A stretch of 64,000 nt of DNA from Lojkania enalia (taxonomy: Eukaryota; Ascomycota; Dothideomycetes; Pleosporales). Under the pieces are notes generated by a model, which was not told the DNA's origin, did no database searches, and saw only the letters and a program-made list of their open reading frames with translations. The stretch spans positions 272,840 through 336,839 of the forward strand of contig ML986622.1 of the NCBI GenBank assembly GCA_010094045.1, written 5' to 3'. Positions within the stretch are counted from its first letter, which is position 1; each line of letters starts with the position of its first letter. Of this stretch, positions 1 to 12,308 are shown piece after piece. The translations under genes and the position numbers were made by a program.

Positions 1-695
1 ATACGGATTGGATAGGTATTCGATCATGCATCAGACGAGGTCTTTCCCCAGCAAATGCTGTAATGCCGACGACATGTGGCCTCATTGTCGGTGCAGGTGG
101 CATGGCTCGAGCGACAGTATATGCATTGCTGCAGCTTGGAGTCAGAAACATTGTCATCTTCAATCGGACATTTGCGAATGCAGAAAAGCTTGCTGCGCAT
201 TTCACACGCCTAGTTTCGTCTTCGGCAGATCTAGGACTATTTCCAGCCATTACCAGGAAAGGACCGAAGCCGAGATTCCACATCTTGGAGTCACGAGACG
301 ATCCCTGGCCTTCAGAGCTTCGTTTGCCAACAATTATACTTTCCTGCATCCCTACACATCCGGTCGGCGACAATCCTGCGCCAAATTTCACTCTTCCTCC
401 ACAATGGATGCAGAGTCCTTCAGGAGGCGTTGTGGTTGAGCTAGCGTACCGGACCTTAAACACTCCTCTAATGGCCCAAGTCCGCGAAGCTTCCTCTCAG
501 TCATGGATTTGCCTCGACGGATTAGATCTTCTGCCTGAGCAAGGTTTTGCTCAATTTGAGTTGTTCACGGGGAAGAGGGCGCCCCGTAGAATAATGCGGG
601 AGGAGGTGCTACGTTCCTGGACGGATGAGCAGGGCCAGACGGATCCGGGAATGGTGCAGACGAGGTTGGAAGCTATTGATGATCAGGAGCCGTGA
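1..695 (+). CDS. qutR: Quinate-pathway repressor (QutR/QA-1S type), 3' end only
   Basis: The open frame is already running at base 3 (codons Thr-Asp-Trp-Ile-Gly-Ile) and stops at 693-695, so only about 230 C-terminal residues are present. They form a shikimate-dehydrogenase-like domain: a TDWIGI segment, then the nucleotide-binding glycine motif GAGGMARA near residue 30 of the fragment, and a C-terminal DGLDLLPEQG...FELFTG stretch. In fungi this domain ends both the pentafunctional AROM enzyme and the repressor of quinate catabolism, which evolved from the last three AROM domains. The EQG-FAQFELFTG-RAP ending fits the repressor better. QutR-type proteins bind the activator QutA and keep quinate genes off without quinate (family knowledge). 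No other quinate gene is visible here, so any cluster would lie to the left. AROM itself is the main alternative. Confidence 0.75.
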   Translation, partial: TDWIGIRSCIRRGLSPANAVMPTTCGLIVGAGGMARATVYALLQLGVRNIVIFNRTFANAEKLAAHFTRLVSSSADLGLFPAITRKGPKPRFHILESRDDPWPSELRLPTIILSCIPTHPVGDNPAPNFTLPPQWMQSPSGGVVVELAYRTLNTPLMAQVREASSQSWICLDGLDLLPEQGFAQFELFTGKRAPRRIMREEVLRSWTDEQGQTDPGMVQTRLEAIDDQEP

Positions 696-1015
696 GACAT
701 GAGTCATGAGATATAAGATATGATATCTTAGTAATTGAATCGGGTTTACTCACCAGGTCGATGAAGGGTGTTCTTGAATGAGATTGTTCAGCCAATTACC
801 GTGAAGCACTGTTTTACAGACCCTGTGAAGATCTTCTTGGCACCGTACCGGGCACGTGCACCGAATACGTTGCCCAGGCACTGAGACCTTTGCAACGCGC
901 TCATAATGAAAACAGAGCCGCACACCTTCCTGCACGCCCATTATATCCTTTCCAACACCGTCTCTGGCCGCGTATATGCGATAATGCGCCTTTGACGATC
1001 CCAATTGCACCTGCA
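696..1015. other. Intergenic, qutR to the next gene
   Basis: 320 bases between two plus-strand genes. It should hold the qutR 3' UTR and the promoter and 5' UTR of the next gene. The only motif I can point to is a CACGTG box at 853-858. Confidence 0.6.
852..859. promoter_or_regulatory. CACGTG (E-box) palindrome
   Basis: GCACGTGC lies about 160 bases upstream of the ATG at 1016. CACGTG is bound by bHLH factors of the Cbf1/Pho4 type in fungi. The same core occurs upstream of trf4, prolyl-tRNA synthetase and the cwc26/atl1 pair in this window. Binding is inferred. Confidence 0.35.
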
Positions 1016-3621
1016 ATGAGTGCGCGTCGACCGCTCCAGCCGCTTTCCCCTCTATCGGCAAACATTGTTGGCGCCAAATACAGCTACGTCGCCAAAGCAA
1101 GCGCCGGACTCGATGGCTATACTGCCATGGACGAGCGCGTACACGAAGATAACACGCAGGACATAGGATCGATTGTCTCCGGTCTCACATCACTCGAAAA
1201 CGACGCCGACGATTTTGACAGGTTGATGATACAACAAGTGCGGGACAAGCGACGAATGAATGACGCGCTGCGGGGAAATACTCAGCCGTTTAGGAAAGCT
1301 AGAACTCACCCGAATGTTGGGCTAACGCTGGAGAACCTAGAAAGGAATAATGCGCGCATCAATGCGAGATCAGGCCCTGGCGCGCAAGTTAAATTCGAAA
1401 GCCCATCCAGTGCTAGTAGCAAAAGTAGCGGTACGGATCCGGCCATACGAGTACCGCTAGAATGGGGACGTAAGGGAAGAGTGAGGAGAGACTGGCTACG
1501 CACGATAACAACAGATGAGGAGCAGAGTCCGGGGGCGCAGGAGGCTATGGCTACGGAAGACGTGACCCCGGGGCGCTCAGACCGTGGGATTGGCATTGGT
1601 GACGCAGATAGGCCGCTGCCCTCTGTAGAGGACAGCCCTCTTTCACACAAGAAGTCTTTCCAAGGGACACTGTCTTCAAACCAGCCAGGATATACGGATC
1701 TAGGCAGAGTCCAGGACTGGGATTTCACTGTGGACTTAAATGAGGCATCGTTGATAGCATCGACCCCGTATCTTCCACAAAACACTACTCTACATGATAT
1801 TCGACAAAGAGAAATTGAAAGCTTGAAAGAGCAGGCCGTCACCACCAATCGCCTACACAAAATAAAAGAGACTTCGCCCAAAGAATCGCGGGGCCCGCGA
1901 TCATCATCGAGAGCTTCCGGAAATCATCAAGCAAACAGTACAATAGCATCAGAGCAAGTAATGCAGGGGGCAAATTCTCCTGCAACACGGAAGCGGACAA
2001 ACTCGTGGAAAACTATTGGCAGATCACAAGCTGTGGTCGGCGAGAACGGGGAGCAAATCGCAAACTCGCCAATCGTGGTATATAAGAAAAGCGCGGAGAC
2101 CATTGGAGTTGTCGATAGAGAACTCCTCGCCAATGCTCAGACTAGCCCAAAGCGGCCTTTCCACCGCAGGGAAGATTCCCATGATCTCCTTCGACGACTT
2201 GCCCGGGTCTCCAGCGGCACGCCAAGTCCTAACCAGGCGGCCTCCGCTAGACCTCGGACAGCTCCTGCATTACAGCCAGAAAGCTCTTCCCAAGGCTCGA
2301 TCGCAGAAGCACTATCATCGATGAATCAAGATTCTCCACCACTAGAAAAACCTAGGCAGACGTCTACCAGCGAGACCGGGGTTGCAGCGCCGGAAACCCA
2401 ACCATCACAGAAGCAGCCTGATGTAATACCTCCTGAACCACATTCTACTCTAGTATCCCCTCAGGAACCACAGCCTGCTAATGCCGATGACACCCCAATA
2501 CCTACGGAGGTTTCAATATTGACCGCAAAGACTCCAAGAGTTACAGGTGCTTGGGTGGACACACCTGCTCTTGATCGACGGTCTACAGGAGCATCAATGT
2601 CACCATCTGAACCTCTACAGTCAGCTAATCTCAGTAAGACAACTTCAGATAAGCAAAGAGAAGGTGAAATGGAAGGTCCGTCAGGAACGCCAAGGGAACC
2701 ATCGCGAACCACTTTTCCCCGCTCAGCGCTCCAGGCAGTCGTAGAGGAAGCGAAAGCTAATGGAAGAAGTCGAAATACTCAAGATACCTATGGAGACTCA
2801 ACTATCGACTCATTAGAGGAATTGATTGCACCAGGAGTTGGTGACCCGGAGACCGCGGATCAAGATGAGGATACATTGTTAGGGCTCCAGCTCCCTACTA
2901 GCATCCCAAGAACTGAAGCCGAGCGACAGCGACAGCAGGAACTCCTCCATTTACATAGGATGAACGAACGACTACGGGCTGCCCGAACCAGTATACGAGA
3001 CGCTAGCCGGGGAATGAAAAGAGTAGAGAACCAGGTAGAGCATTTTGAGGAGATAGATGGAGAAAGAGTAAGGGTAATATATCGAGATTGTCCTTGTGTG
3101 CATAATGGTGGCCATCAAGGTGATCCCTGGAGTGTAGCATGGAAGGGGTTTAAAAGCTTGTTTTATGATTCTAGCAACATCAGTCGCACAGGTCTTACAT
3201 GGTTAAGCATTTCGATCATTAGTTTTTGGGTATGGTTTATATTAGAGGTAGCTGCCTGGTACGATATCCCTTCAAATTTAGTTCTCTTGAATGCATACTA
3301 ACGCATCACAGTGATAGATACTGCCACAAACTAGTCGGCACTTCGATGGATGGCTTCGGTGTGCAGTGGGATCCGCCAGCGCCGCACTTCCCTATTGTAA
3401 TACCCACCAAATTGTATCGTTGGTTTTTGCAGCCGTTTTGGGGGCCTTTTTGGTCCTTCCTCGTTTGGATATGGAAAATGGCCTATGTTCGTTTCTTTGA
3501 AGACGGCACAGCTCGCGCAACTACGATTAGGACGGCACGGCGCGTTACAAGGACGATCTTGGCGCAACCGCAACAAACATTCGAACCTGATTTTAGCATG
3601 AATGACGATGAGTTAATATAG
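1016..3621 (+). CDS. Hypothetical protein with C-terminal membrane segments
   Basis: Not recognised by function. Proposed exons are 1016..3258 and 3312..3621, giving about 850 residues. The 53-base intron (GTACGA..CATACTAACG..CACAG) removes an early stop and joins ...LEVAA-C-DRYCHKLVG in frame. An in-frame ATG at 890 would add 42 residues; I prefer 1016 because the Ser/Pro-rich, acidic character starts there. Most of the protein (residues 1 to about 640) is low-complexity, polar and probably disordered. Around residues 640-700 is a charged, helix-prone stretch containing ERQRQQELLHLHRMNERLRA. It is followed by a Cys-His patch (RDCPCVHNGGH), a hydrophobic segment near 727-748, a short Cys-bearing loop, and a second hydrophobic Trp-rich segment near 787-805. 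This suggests a tail-anchored or hairpin membrane protein with a long cytosolic or nuclear N-terminus, which is inference. Confidence 0.72.
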
Positions 3622-4840
3622 ACGCTTTTGGATTTAGGTTTGTTGCATTCGGTTGAATAGCGAGGTGTTGGGATGGCATTGTAATGGTGGCTCTGCTTGT
3701 ATTATTATGGGAGTCGCGATTTGCGATGGGAGTAGAAACTCTGCGTATATTGAAGGCCGGAATTTAGCCTTAGCGCTAGGATTGGAGGCAGCAATGCCTT
3801 ATTATTCTATCCAGTCCACATTATTGGGACATCAACATATCTGTCGTCAACAATGGCGTGTCAATTACACAGCCACCAGCCACAATCAGAGTCCATCTGA
3901 CCCAAGATGCATGGCCCGATCTAGATTGTTCGATCTGCGCGTTGATTTTATCTGCCCATCGAGTAGTGGGCCGCGTACACAGACTTTGCGTTGTTGGCAA
4001 TAGTGGCTCGACCTGCCCATATTTGACGGATCAAGGACGTATGCCAAGACGAGTAGGGCTGTTTTCCCCACAATTGGCCAGGGCGCCACACGCGGTGCAA
4101 GTGCTTCCTCGGATTGACCGGGACCTTTACTGGGACCTCATGTGTAGACCTTGACTTCTCGACTGTACACACAAAGGCATTAGGAGAGTTTTTTATCAGT
4201 CAAAACTTCACGGCGGTGAATGGAATGCTTAGAAACTTGGGAGGCGTCCACTGCTTTTATTAAACAGCGGTTGATAACTATACATACAGTACATTTACAC
4301 TATGGAGCTTTCGACCAAGTACAGCCTCTATGACATCTTCCAGAGGCAGTCTCCCTGCCTAATCTACTAGTCTAGCCGTTTTCATCAATTTTCTGCTACA
4401 CGTCTGCCCAGCGCCGTAACTCTTGGAGACAAGCGTCAAACTGAGTTCCTAAATCACTCAAATCCCTCAAGTCATCATCACACATGGCCCAGCCACTGAG
4501 GCGCTTGGCTATTGCATCCTCATGGGGAGCTACAGCGCAACATGCCTAGTTTCCGAAGAAGCTATTGGTCGCAGGATGCGCAAGTCGTGTCGAAAATGCT
4601 CGGCACTACGGTAATCGGTGGAAGTGGGGCTTTGTGGTCAGTCGCCAGTGTTAGGACGAGGCAAGTTGCGTGTAGAGTGTGCATGAGGTGGAGGGTATAG
4701 GTTAGTACTTAAGACTCCGTTTCCCCTCTCCGCGGCGTTGCACTCTAAGCTAGCTAAGTTGCCCTTGCTTGGTCATTCCATCTTCTTTGTCTTCTCTTCC
4801 CCTGAATGCAACCAGCAAGATCATTTTGCAGTGATATACG
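3622..4840. other. Intergenic, no supported gene
   Basis: About 1.2 kb with several short overlapping open frames on both strands (for example 3653-4172) but no start, intron pattern or recognisable protein. The last 150 bases, including a pyrimidine-rich run near 4720-4800, are presumably the promoter and 5' UTR of the fasciclin gene. Confidence 0.55.
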
Positions 4841-6123
4841 ATGCAATTCAAACACATCCCTCTCCTCACCTTAGCGAGCTACGTTGCTGCTCAGGCGAGC
4901 AACAATACCCTCAACGCCACCCTGAGTGGAAACCCGGATCTCTCTAACCTTACTTCTTTCATCAGTGTGAGCCCAGGACTGCTCCAACAACTTAGCAATG
5001 CCCAGAACATCACCATCCTCGCCCCCTCGGACAAGGCCTTTGAAGAACTCCTAAACTCCCCGACCAGCGAAATGCTAAATGAGGACCCGGGCCTCCTCAG
5101 CGCGTTGCTTCAATACCACATTCTCAATGGAACATACATGGCCGACCAAATCTCGAACATGAGCGCATTTATCCCGACCATGTTGATGAACGGAAGCTAC
5201 TCGAATGTCACTGGTGGACAGGTTGTTGAGGCCGTGCAGGTTGGCAACGAAACAGTTTTCTACTCTGGCCTTCTTCGGAATACCACTGTGCAGGAAGCCG
5301 TACGTCTCCATCCCGCTACCCCTCCATTCTCTGCAAAGTGGCTAGAAGTGGAGATATTCGAATTAACAGATATTAGGACCTTAACTTCAACGGCGGCGTA
5401 ATCCATGTCATCGACAGCGTTCTTACCCTCCCACTAAGTGTCCTCGACACCCTGAACATTGCCGACTTGACCGCCCTTCGCGGGGCAGTCAACACAACCG
5501 ATTCCATCAGTGCTGTTAACGACACTCCCGATCTCACGATCTTCGCCCCCACCAACGAGGCCTTCCAATCTATCGGTTCTGCCCTGCAAAATCTCACCGA
5601 CGAAGACTTGGCGAACATCCTCTCCTACCACGTTGTGAATAGCACTGTCGGATACAGCACGGATCTTGAAAATGGAACGAGCTTGCAGACGATTCAAGGT
5701 TCCAATGTTACCATTACCATTGATACCAACGGAACAGTTTTCGTGAACGCGGCCCGCGTTGTCACCCCTAACATCCTAGTTGCGAATGGTGTCGTCCACA
5801 TCATTGACAAGTAAGTTCCCTTACACTGAGCCGCAATTTTTTTTTATACCTATGCTAATTACTTATACAGTGTCCTTAATCCCATGGCAACCAGCGGTCC
5901 TACTCCCAGCGCCACGTCTGGTGCTCCTGGCTTCACAGATGCATCCTCCGTGTCAGATGTTCCATACACATCTGACCAGCCGACTCCAACTACGACAATG
6001 AATCCTACCGAGGATGGAGCCGGTCCAGCCACTTCAAGCACTACCGGGGGTGCTGTGCCCATGAGGACTGCGGTGATGGGTATGGGTGCGTTGTTTGGTG
6101 GTGCCGCGGTTCTGATGATATAG
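4841..6123 (+). CDS. Fasciclin (FAS1) repeat GPI-type cell-surface protein
   Basis: Exons 4841..5299, 5377..5810 and 5871..6123 give 381 residues; the introns are 77 and 60 bases. Residues 1-18 are a signal peptide (MQFKHIPLLTLASYVAAQ). Two FAS1 domains follow, about 25-170 and 170-300. Each shows the conserved H1 motif (ITILAPSDKAFEEL; LTIFAPTNEAFQSI), a YH segment (LLQYHIL; LSYHVV) and the H2-type ending with VIHVID-VL or VVHIID-VL. The splice joins fall exactly inside these motifs, which supports the model. Many N-x-S/T sites are present. A Ser/Thr/Pro-rich linker follows, then a small-residue hydrophobic tail ending in VLMI, as expected for a GPI anchor signal. FAS1 proteins mediate adhesion and cell-wall association. 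The specific ligand is unknown. Confidence 0.9.
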
Positions 6124-7368
6124 ACTGTGAACTAGCATGCTAGAACTCATGACATGTTTAAATTGAAGGATTAATAGGTGGTTAATGTGGGCGGGATTAG
6201 TACAAAATATTTTGAAGCATTCTATTTAGTGGAGGTTTGCACGATCGTTACGTTGATACCTTTTGAGTTGCGCGTTGTAATTTATTAACGAAGTCTTTTT
6301 ACCGCTGACATGCTAGGATCAGAGCTACAAGGTGGACCAAAGATGCATTTGCCTACACATTATTAGTGGGGATTGTGTTGGTATATTACATGATGTTGTG
6401 AAACACGGAAGAAGTACACCAAATACTGATCCGTGGGCGCTTTTGTCAGCATACGCGCAAAATAATTGGGATCGACCATTATTAAAATAGAATAAATAGT
6501 TAGTCTCTTAATGGGGATTAAGTATTTGAAATGTTTTAAACTGAAATTGTCAATCATTCGTAGCTGCGTGTTGTCACGCTTTAGAATACCAATAAACCAT
6601 TCCATTTTAAGAAATAGAAGTCTTCAATTGCTCTCTATGTATGATACTGTCTCTATTAGGGTGTCTGCTCCGAAGGCCACAATTTTGCAAGATACTAAGG
6701 TCCATACTTTAGCAACTTTCTTAATTGAGATATATATTGTCCCGGGAATGATATTATGGCAATTGGACACTATGAACGACATAAGCGTTTCCCTTGTTAT
6801 AAGCATAGTATCGTGCCGTCCACCCAAATATTTTCAGCCAGCCGATCGTGATTAATAGGAATTGAACGTTGGAAAGATAAACAATGTCCCTACTAGCTAT
6901 GAGCAAGTTCCATGTTCTCAATGTGATGGACGGCGCTGGAATGGCTTGCCTTCTCCTAGTAGTTAAATTAGACGTTTTGATGGATCATCTTGATGCTACC
7001 AAGAGCTCAATATTGATAATTCGAGTGTAGTCTATGACGCCAAAAAACAGCTTAGCCACAAACCAATTAGGTATGTTCACGAGGTTAGCTGACGATCTCC
7101 CGGCGCACGGGCCATCAAATTTCCAGCCTCCTCAACGCCTTCCCCAGCCATCAAGTTTCCTGCCATCGAAATTATTGAACACAAATTTGCCATCATGGCT
7201 TTTAAATTCTATAGACCCCTGCTACATCGTAGATCTTCCCATCAGTGTCAGTCAACACCCTTCAGTTCACAATACTCACGCTCCTTCCTACCACCACTAG
7301 CTCGCTTTACCATAATAATTCCAGGGAGCTATCTTCAACTTTGTAGCGCTCCTTAACCGCCACCGAAA
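6124..7368. other. AT-rich intergenic stretch
   Basis: About 1.2 kb. The part from 6170 to 7030 is visibly AT-rich, with runs such as ATTAAAATAGAATAAATAG near 6480, and holds only short chance frames. From about 7080 it becomes richer in CA and CT; this is probably the promoter and leader of the downstream secreted-protein gene. Confidence 0.5.
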
Positions 7369-7902
7369 ATGATTATCAAACTTGACTATTTCGCAATTAT
7401 TCTCTCGGCATTGAGCTTATCGAGCGGGCTACCCCTTGACAACGTACAACATCAACGAGCAGATGTCGCACACCGTGCAAAGTCATACCAGATCGTCAAT
7501 GTTGATGGCGGTTCTACTGCACCCTCAGAACCAACTACGGTCGTTGCAAAAATCACAGCCACAGAAACCATCAAAGTTACCGATGTGCCTCTAGCTGCGA
7601 CAGACACAACGACTACCACGGTCGTGGAGCATACGCCTATTCCCCCGCTCGCACCTACTTTAAGCTCGTTGAACTCAAGAGTAACGTCTACTCTATCGAG
7701 CACTAATTCCGCCTCATCACCCTGCTTGTCTTCCACGCCAGGAAGCACTCTTCTGCCGTCATGGAGTCCCTCGCAGCAGCCCCCCAACATCGGTGGAACG
7801 AGTATTTTGACGGTAGTCATTACGGCGCCGGTAGCTAGCTCGACCGAATACTACGATAACGGAATGTGGCATACGAACTATCCAGTCAAGACTCGATGGT
7901 AG
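7369..7902 (+). CDS. Small secreted Ser/Thr-rich protein
   Basis: A single 177-codon frame. The N-terminus MIIKLDYFAIILSALSLSSG is a good signal peptide (cleavage probably near residue 20), followed by a KR-type or dipeptide pro-region (QHQRADVAHRAK). The mature part is rich in Thr, Ser, Val and Pro (DTTTTTVVEHTPIPPLAP), which suggests heavy O-glycosylation. It has one cysteine and no recognisable enzyme motif. The C-terminal Tyr/Trp-rich patch (STEYYDNGMWHTNYPVKTRW) is distinctive and may be the conserved part. There is no GPI signal or membrane segment. It could be a cell-wall-associated glycoprotein or an effector-like protein; no function can be assigned. Confidence 0.65.
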   Translation: MIIKLDYFAIILSALSLSSGLPLDNVQHQRADVAHRAKSYQIVNVDGGSTAPSEPTTVVAKITATETIKVTDVPLAATDTTTTTVVEHTPIPPLAPTLSSLNSRVTSTLSSTNSASSPCLSSTPGSTLLPSWSPSQQPPNIGGTSILTVVITAPVASSTEYYDNGMWHTNYPVKTRW

Positions 7903-8694
7903 CTATCAAGTTTTTACGGATGAAATGGCAAGATTGGCTTGTAGGAAATTGCCGATTCTTGGATATAGTATCGCGGTGGTATGCTTAGAGCGTCAGAATT
8001 GCTTTTGCATTCGAAGGACAGTTGATCATGTGCCCAGGGTACGAGTTATGAATAATGTAATTTACGAATACAGGATGGAAACGGACCGGTTGGACTTGCA
8101 TTGGTTGGCGTTTGGACTAAAGTAGCAATTGCGTGCTATGTAAGATAGAATACAGCTAAGATCATGAACTACTGCACTTTATAGTTTTTTGCGTAGTCTC
8201 TGAAGCGTACCATGTTCCGATCTACGAAGCAGTCAAAGATGATAAGACGGGCTTAAAAGCAATGTAGATCCAATTCCTCTTGGCGATGATTGCTCGCTGT
8301 TATGTTGAATTGTAGTTGTGGTTATATGCACGCATGACTCGTTGGTGCTGATAGACTTAAGAGGTTGTGACCCTAAATTGATTATTACCTACTAGTTCTA
8401 TGGGTACTTTCCCTTCTACCCCCCCGGTATTCTAGCATTTCGCTCATTTGCACAATAGGGTAGCTTCAAAGCCCTATTGACTTGACCTAGGCATTTGATT
8501 CGATCCGGCAGACATGCTTCGAGCACGCAGGGACCGCGCGATGACGGAGCTGGAGGATTGCTAGCGCCACAGCCCAGCCCAGCCACACCACCCATCTCGC
8601 GTCACGCACCTGCCGCAAACTAGGAGCCTCACATCGACTCTACCCCATACTACAGCTCCACCATCTCAAAATCCGCCCCCCGCCAACACTCACA
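7903..8694. other. Intergenic, secreted protein to vps35
   Basis: About 790 bases without a supported gene. The region from about 8560 is C-rich and lacks long frames, fitting a promoter and 5' UTR for vps35. Confidence 0.5.
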
Positions 8695-11613
8695 ATGGCG
8701 TCGCCGCCTCCGGTAGAAGATCAGGCTCGTCTGCTTGAAGACGCCCTAGCCGTGGTGCGCCAGCAGACGATGTTAATGCGGCGATGTCTGGAGACCCCCG
8801 GCAAGTTGATGGATGCGCTCAAATGCAGGTACGACGACGGCTCCCTGGCCCGTCGCACTGTGGCCCAACATGCTAATACTGCCTACGCATAGCTCTACCC
8901 TTGTATCAGAGCTCCGAACGAGCAGTCTAGGGCCGAAACAGTACTACGAACTATATATGGCCGTATTCGATGCCCTCCGTCATCTTGCCGTCTACCTCCG
9001 CGAGAACCACCCCGTAAACCACCTCGCCGACCTGTACGAGCTCGTGCAATATGCTGGAAATATTATACCCCGTCTCTATCTCATGATTACGGTTGGCACT
9101 GTGTACATGGCCATCGAGGATGCGCCGGTCAAGGAGATCATGAAGGATATGATGGAGATGAGCCGTGGAGTTCAGCACCCTATTCGAGGATTATTCCTCC
9201 GTTACTATCTAGCCGGTCAAGCGCGGGATCACCTCCCAACCGGTGACAGCGATGGCCCGGAGGGGAACCTGCAGGACTCGATTAGCTTCATTTTGACCAA
9301 TTTCGTGGAAATGAACAAGCTATGGGTGCGGCTTCAGCATCAGGGACATTCGCGAGAGCGTGAAAAGCGGACGAAGGAGCGACAGGAGCTCCAGCTTCTT
9401 GTAGGCAGCAACTTGGTCAGACTAAGCCAACTCGTGGATTTGGAGAATTACAAAAAGATCCTAAATCCTTTGCTGGAACAGATTGTCCAGTGTAGGGACG
9501 TGCTGGCTCAAGAATATCTTTTGGAAGGCAAGCTCACCGTACCCGGTATGCGGAAATGGACTAACCAAGCCGACAGTCGTAACCCAGGTATTCCCCGATG
9601 AATTCCATCTTCATACTCTTGACCAATTCCTATCTGCGACCGCTCGTTTAAACCCTCACGTAAATGTGAAGGCTATTGTCGTGGGCCTTATGGACCGATT
9701 ATCTGCGTATGCTCAGAGAGAAGCTGAGCCCGAAACTCCTGGGCAGCGGAAGAAGACAGAAGAAGAATCAATTGCAAACCTTATGGAGCAGTTGAGGGTA
9801 GCGAAAGAGAGAAAACCCGAACAGACGCCTGCACAGCAGAATGGCAATGCATCTGGAGAAGCCCAGGCTGGTGCAGAGGACGCATCAGTAGCGACCTCGG
9901 CCACAGTGGTAGAGCCACCAGAGGCGGAAACTGCAGTGGAAGATGGCGAGGCTGAAAAATCTCGCGGAATACCGAAAAACATAAAGCTCTTCGAGATATT
10001 CCATGAGCAAGTGGCAACGCTAGTTAAGATGCAGCGGTTGACGATACAAGATACAATCGGCTTGCTTGTATCTTTAGCCAATCTTGCATTGTGAGTTCCC
10101 TAGTCTTAATCTAGGTTGCTTGCTAATTTCCATAGAAATATTTACCCAGAACGACTTGATTACGTTGATCAGGTTTTGGCGTTTGCGAATCAAAAGGTCC
10201 AAGAGTACGCGAACAGCGCAGATCTGCATTCGCAGGCAACACAGAGCCAAATCCTCAGCCTTCTCCTCGCTCCCATTAAAACATACCTCTCACTTTTTAC
10301 CGCTCTAGCCCTACCAAGTTTTATTCCTCTCTTACATTCTCAACCTTATCCCACCCGAAGAGCTGTTGCAGGCGAAGTTGCGCGCAGCCTGCTCCGAAAC
10401 CAGACGCCAATTACTATCGTGGAGAACCTTGAAAGCGTCCTAGAGATCTTGAAGGTGCTGATTCGAGAAGGAATCCAGCAAGCATCGGGATATCCCGGTG
10501 GACCTATTCAAAGAAAAGCTATGGAGACGGATGAAACAATCGAAGAGCAGGGATGGTTGGCTCGAATGGTGCATCTCATTCAGGGGCCGGACAATGACAC
10601 ACAATTTAAGGTGTGTATTAACAGTGCAATGTACATTCCGCGTGCTAACCCTATCATTAGCTCCTTCAGACCGCTCGCAAAGCTTTTGGAGAAGGCAACG
10701 AGCGCGTCAAGTATACGACGCCCGCACTTGTGACTGCTTCACTGAAGCTCGCTAGAAAGTTCAAAGCCCGCGAGCACTTCGATGATAACTGGCTATCTCA
10801 ATCATCTGCTCTCTACAAATTCACACATAGCACCATTTCCACTTTGTATACTCGTGTAAATAGTTCTGCGGATCTCGCGCTACGCTTGTTCATCGGTTGC
10901 GGCCAAGTCGCAGACCAGAATGGCTTCGAGGAGATCGCCTACGAGTACTTCGCCCAAGCCTTCACAATATACGAGGAGGCTATCAGCGACTCAAGAGCAC
11001 AGTTCCAAGCAGTCTGTGTAATAGCAAGTGGCCTGCATACAACCAGGAATTTCGGAAAGGACAACTACGATACATTAATTACAAAGTGCGCTTTACATGG
11101 CAGCAAACTGCTCAAGAAGCCCGACCAGTGTCGCGCGGTATATTTAGCAAGTCATCTATGGTGGGCGACAGAGATCAGGGCGTTGGGAGAAGAGGATCCG
11201 AAGGACGTGAGCACGGTCCATCGCCCTTCTCAAGAAATCTAGCTAACGTTCACAGCTCTACCGTGATGGAAAGCGTGTCCTCGAATGTCTTCAACGCGCA
11301 CTTCGTGTCGCCGACGCTTGCATGGATGCAGCCGTATCTGTAGAACTCTTCGTAGAGATCCTGAACCGCTACGTATACTACTTCGATCAAGAAAATGACG
11401 CCGTAAGTTTCGCTACTCCACTTTTCGGAAGTAAAGAACTGATGGGCGTAGGTAACTACGAAATACTTAAATGGCCTGATTGAACTCATCCACTCGAACC
11501 TCAACTCTAACGAAAATGCGTCTTCGCTCGAGAATCCAAGGCGCCATTTCCAGCGTACGCTCGACTATATTGCGAGTCGTGAGTACGAAGGTGTCGTCAC
11601 TAATCCGAAATAA
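8695..11613 (+). CDS. vps35: Retromer subunit VPS35
   Basis: Seven exons: 8695..8828, 8893..9527, 9577..10090, 10136..10610, 10661..11206, 11256..11402, 11452..11613, for 870 residues, the usual size for fungal Vps35. The protein is the helical-solenoid scaffold of retromer, which recycles sorting receptors such as Vps10 from endosomes to the Golgi. Near residue 100 the [10 protein letters not shown] motif that binds Vps26 is intact. An acidic, Ala-rich insert (about residues 320-400) interrupts the solenoid, as in other filamentous fungi. The C-terminal half ([21 protein letters not shown], then [20 protein letters not shown]) is strongly conserved and is where Vps29 binds. The second intron, 9528..9576, is best read as a GC-AG intron (GAAG|GCAAGC, branch ACTAAC, end GACAG). 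The nearby GT donor at 9539 would put a stop immediately after the join. Confidence 0.96.
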
Positions 11614-12308
11614 AGCCACTAGGCATATTTATTGAGCAGATAATGGGCGGAGTAATGAAAAGGAAAGGGGTAGTTATCATATTCTTGTTGAAATTTCTCC
11701 TTGTATGATACGCGAGGAGTCTTGTTTAGGCATAGCGACTAGCTTGTTAACAAAGCTTGTTAGTATGGGGTGTACGTATGTGTGATAGTGCTAAGGGTGA
11801 ATGAAACGTGAGAAACCGGAAGGGAGTGTATGATTTTGAGTTGAGCGAAATGGTTTTAGTTCGTTCCGTGCGGTTAGGGAGGCTCTGCCTTGGGCCGTTT
11901 GCCGGCTTCGGGACGTGAAGTCGACATATAGACATGATTAAAATTAGGTTAACTGCTAAATGTAGTAAGGTACGACCAAGGTGAGATGATGCTAGGGTTT
12001 CTGGGTATCAGCATTCATTATCATTATTCTTACAGTTCCAATAAACATCAATCGAAACTCCTCCAAATGTAGCCCGTAAGAACTATCCGCTTTCTACGAT
12101 GTCGCAAACGATTATAACTTACTGGAGCAGCCCAATGCAAATTAAAATCACGGCCGACTTTGACATATCAGACGATATCAAAATCTAGCAAACGCCACCG
12201 CGCATAGTGCCTGTCCAGTGTCACGCCATCCCTCCCCGCCACATCCAGCCTTCTTAACCTTCCTTACAATCACCCGAAACCTAATATGAAATATAAATCC
12301 TATTTACG
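11614..12308. other. Intergenic, vps35 to HET gene
   Basis: About 700 bases. The first part should be the vps35 3' UTR. No gene, RNA or repeat is seen. Frames around 11747-11935 are short and have no support. Confidence 0.5.

Noticed and set aside
3653..4172. Several overlapping open frames on both strands
   Set aside because: Short, mutually overlapping, with no family motif, intron signals or biased composition. Likely chance.
9539..9576. GT donor alternative for the second vps35 intron
   Set aside because: It leaves phase 0 and the next codons are Ser then stop. The GC donor at 9528 restores a conserved Vps35 sequence.
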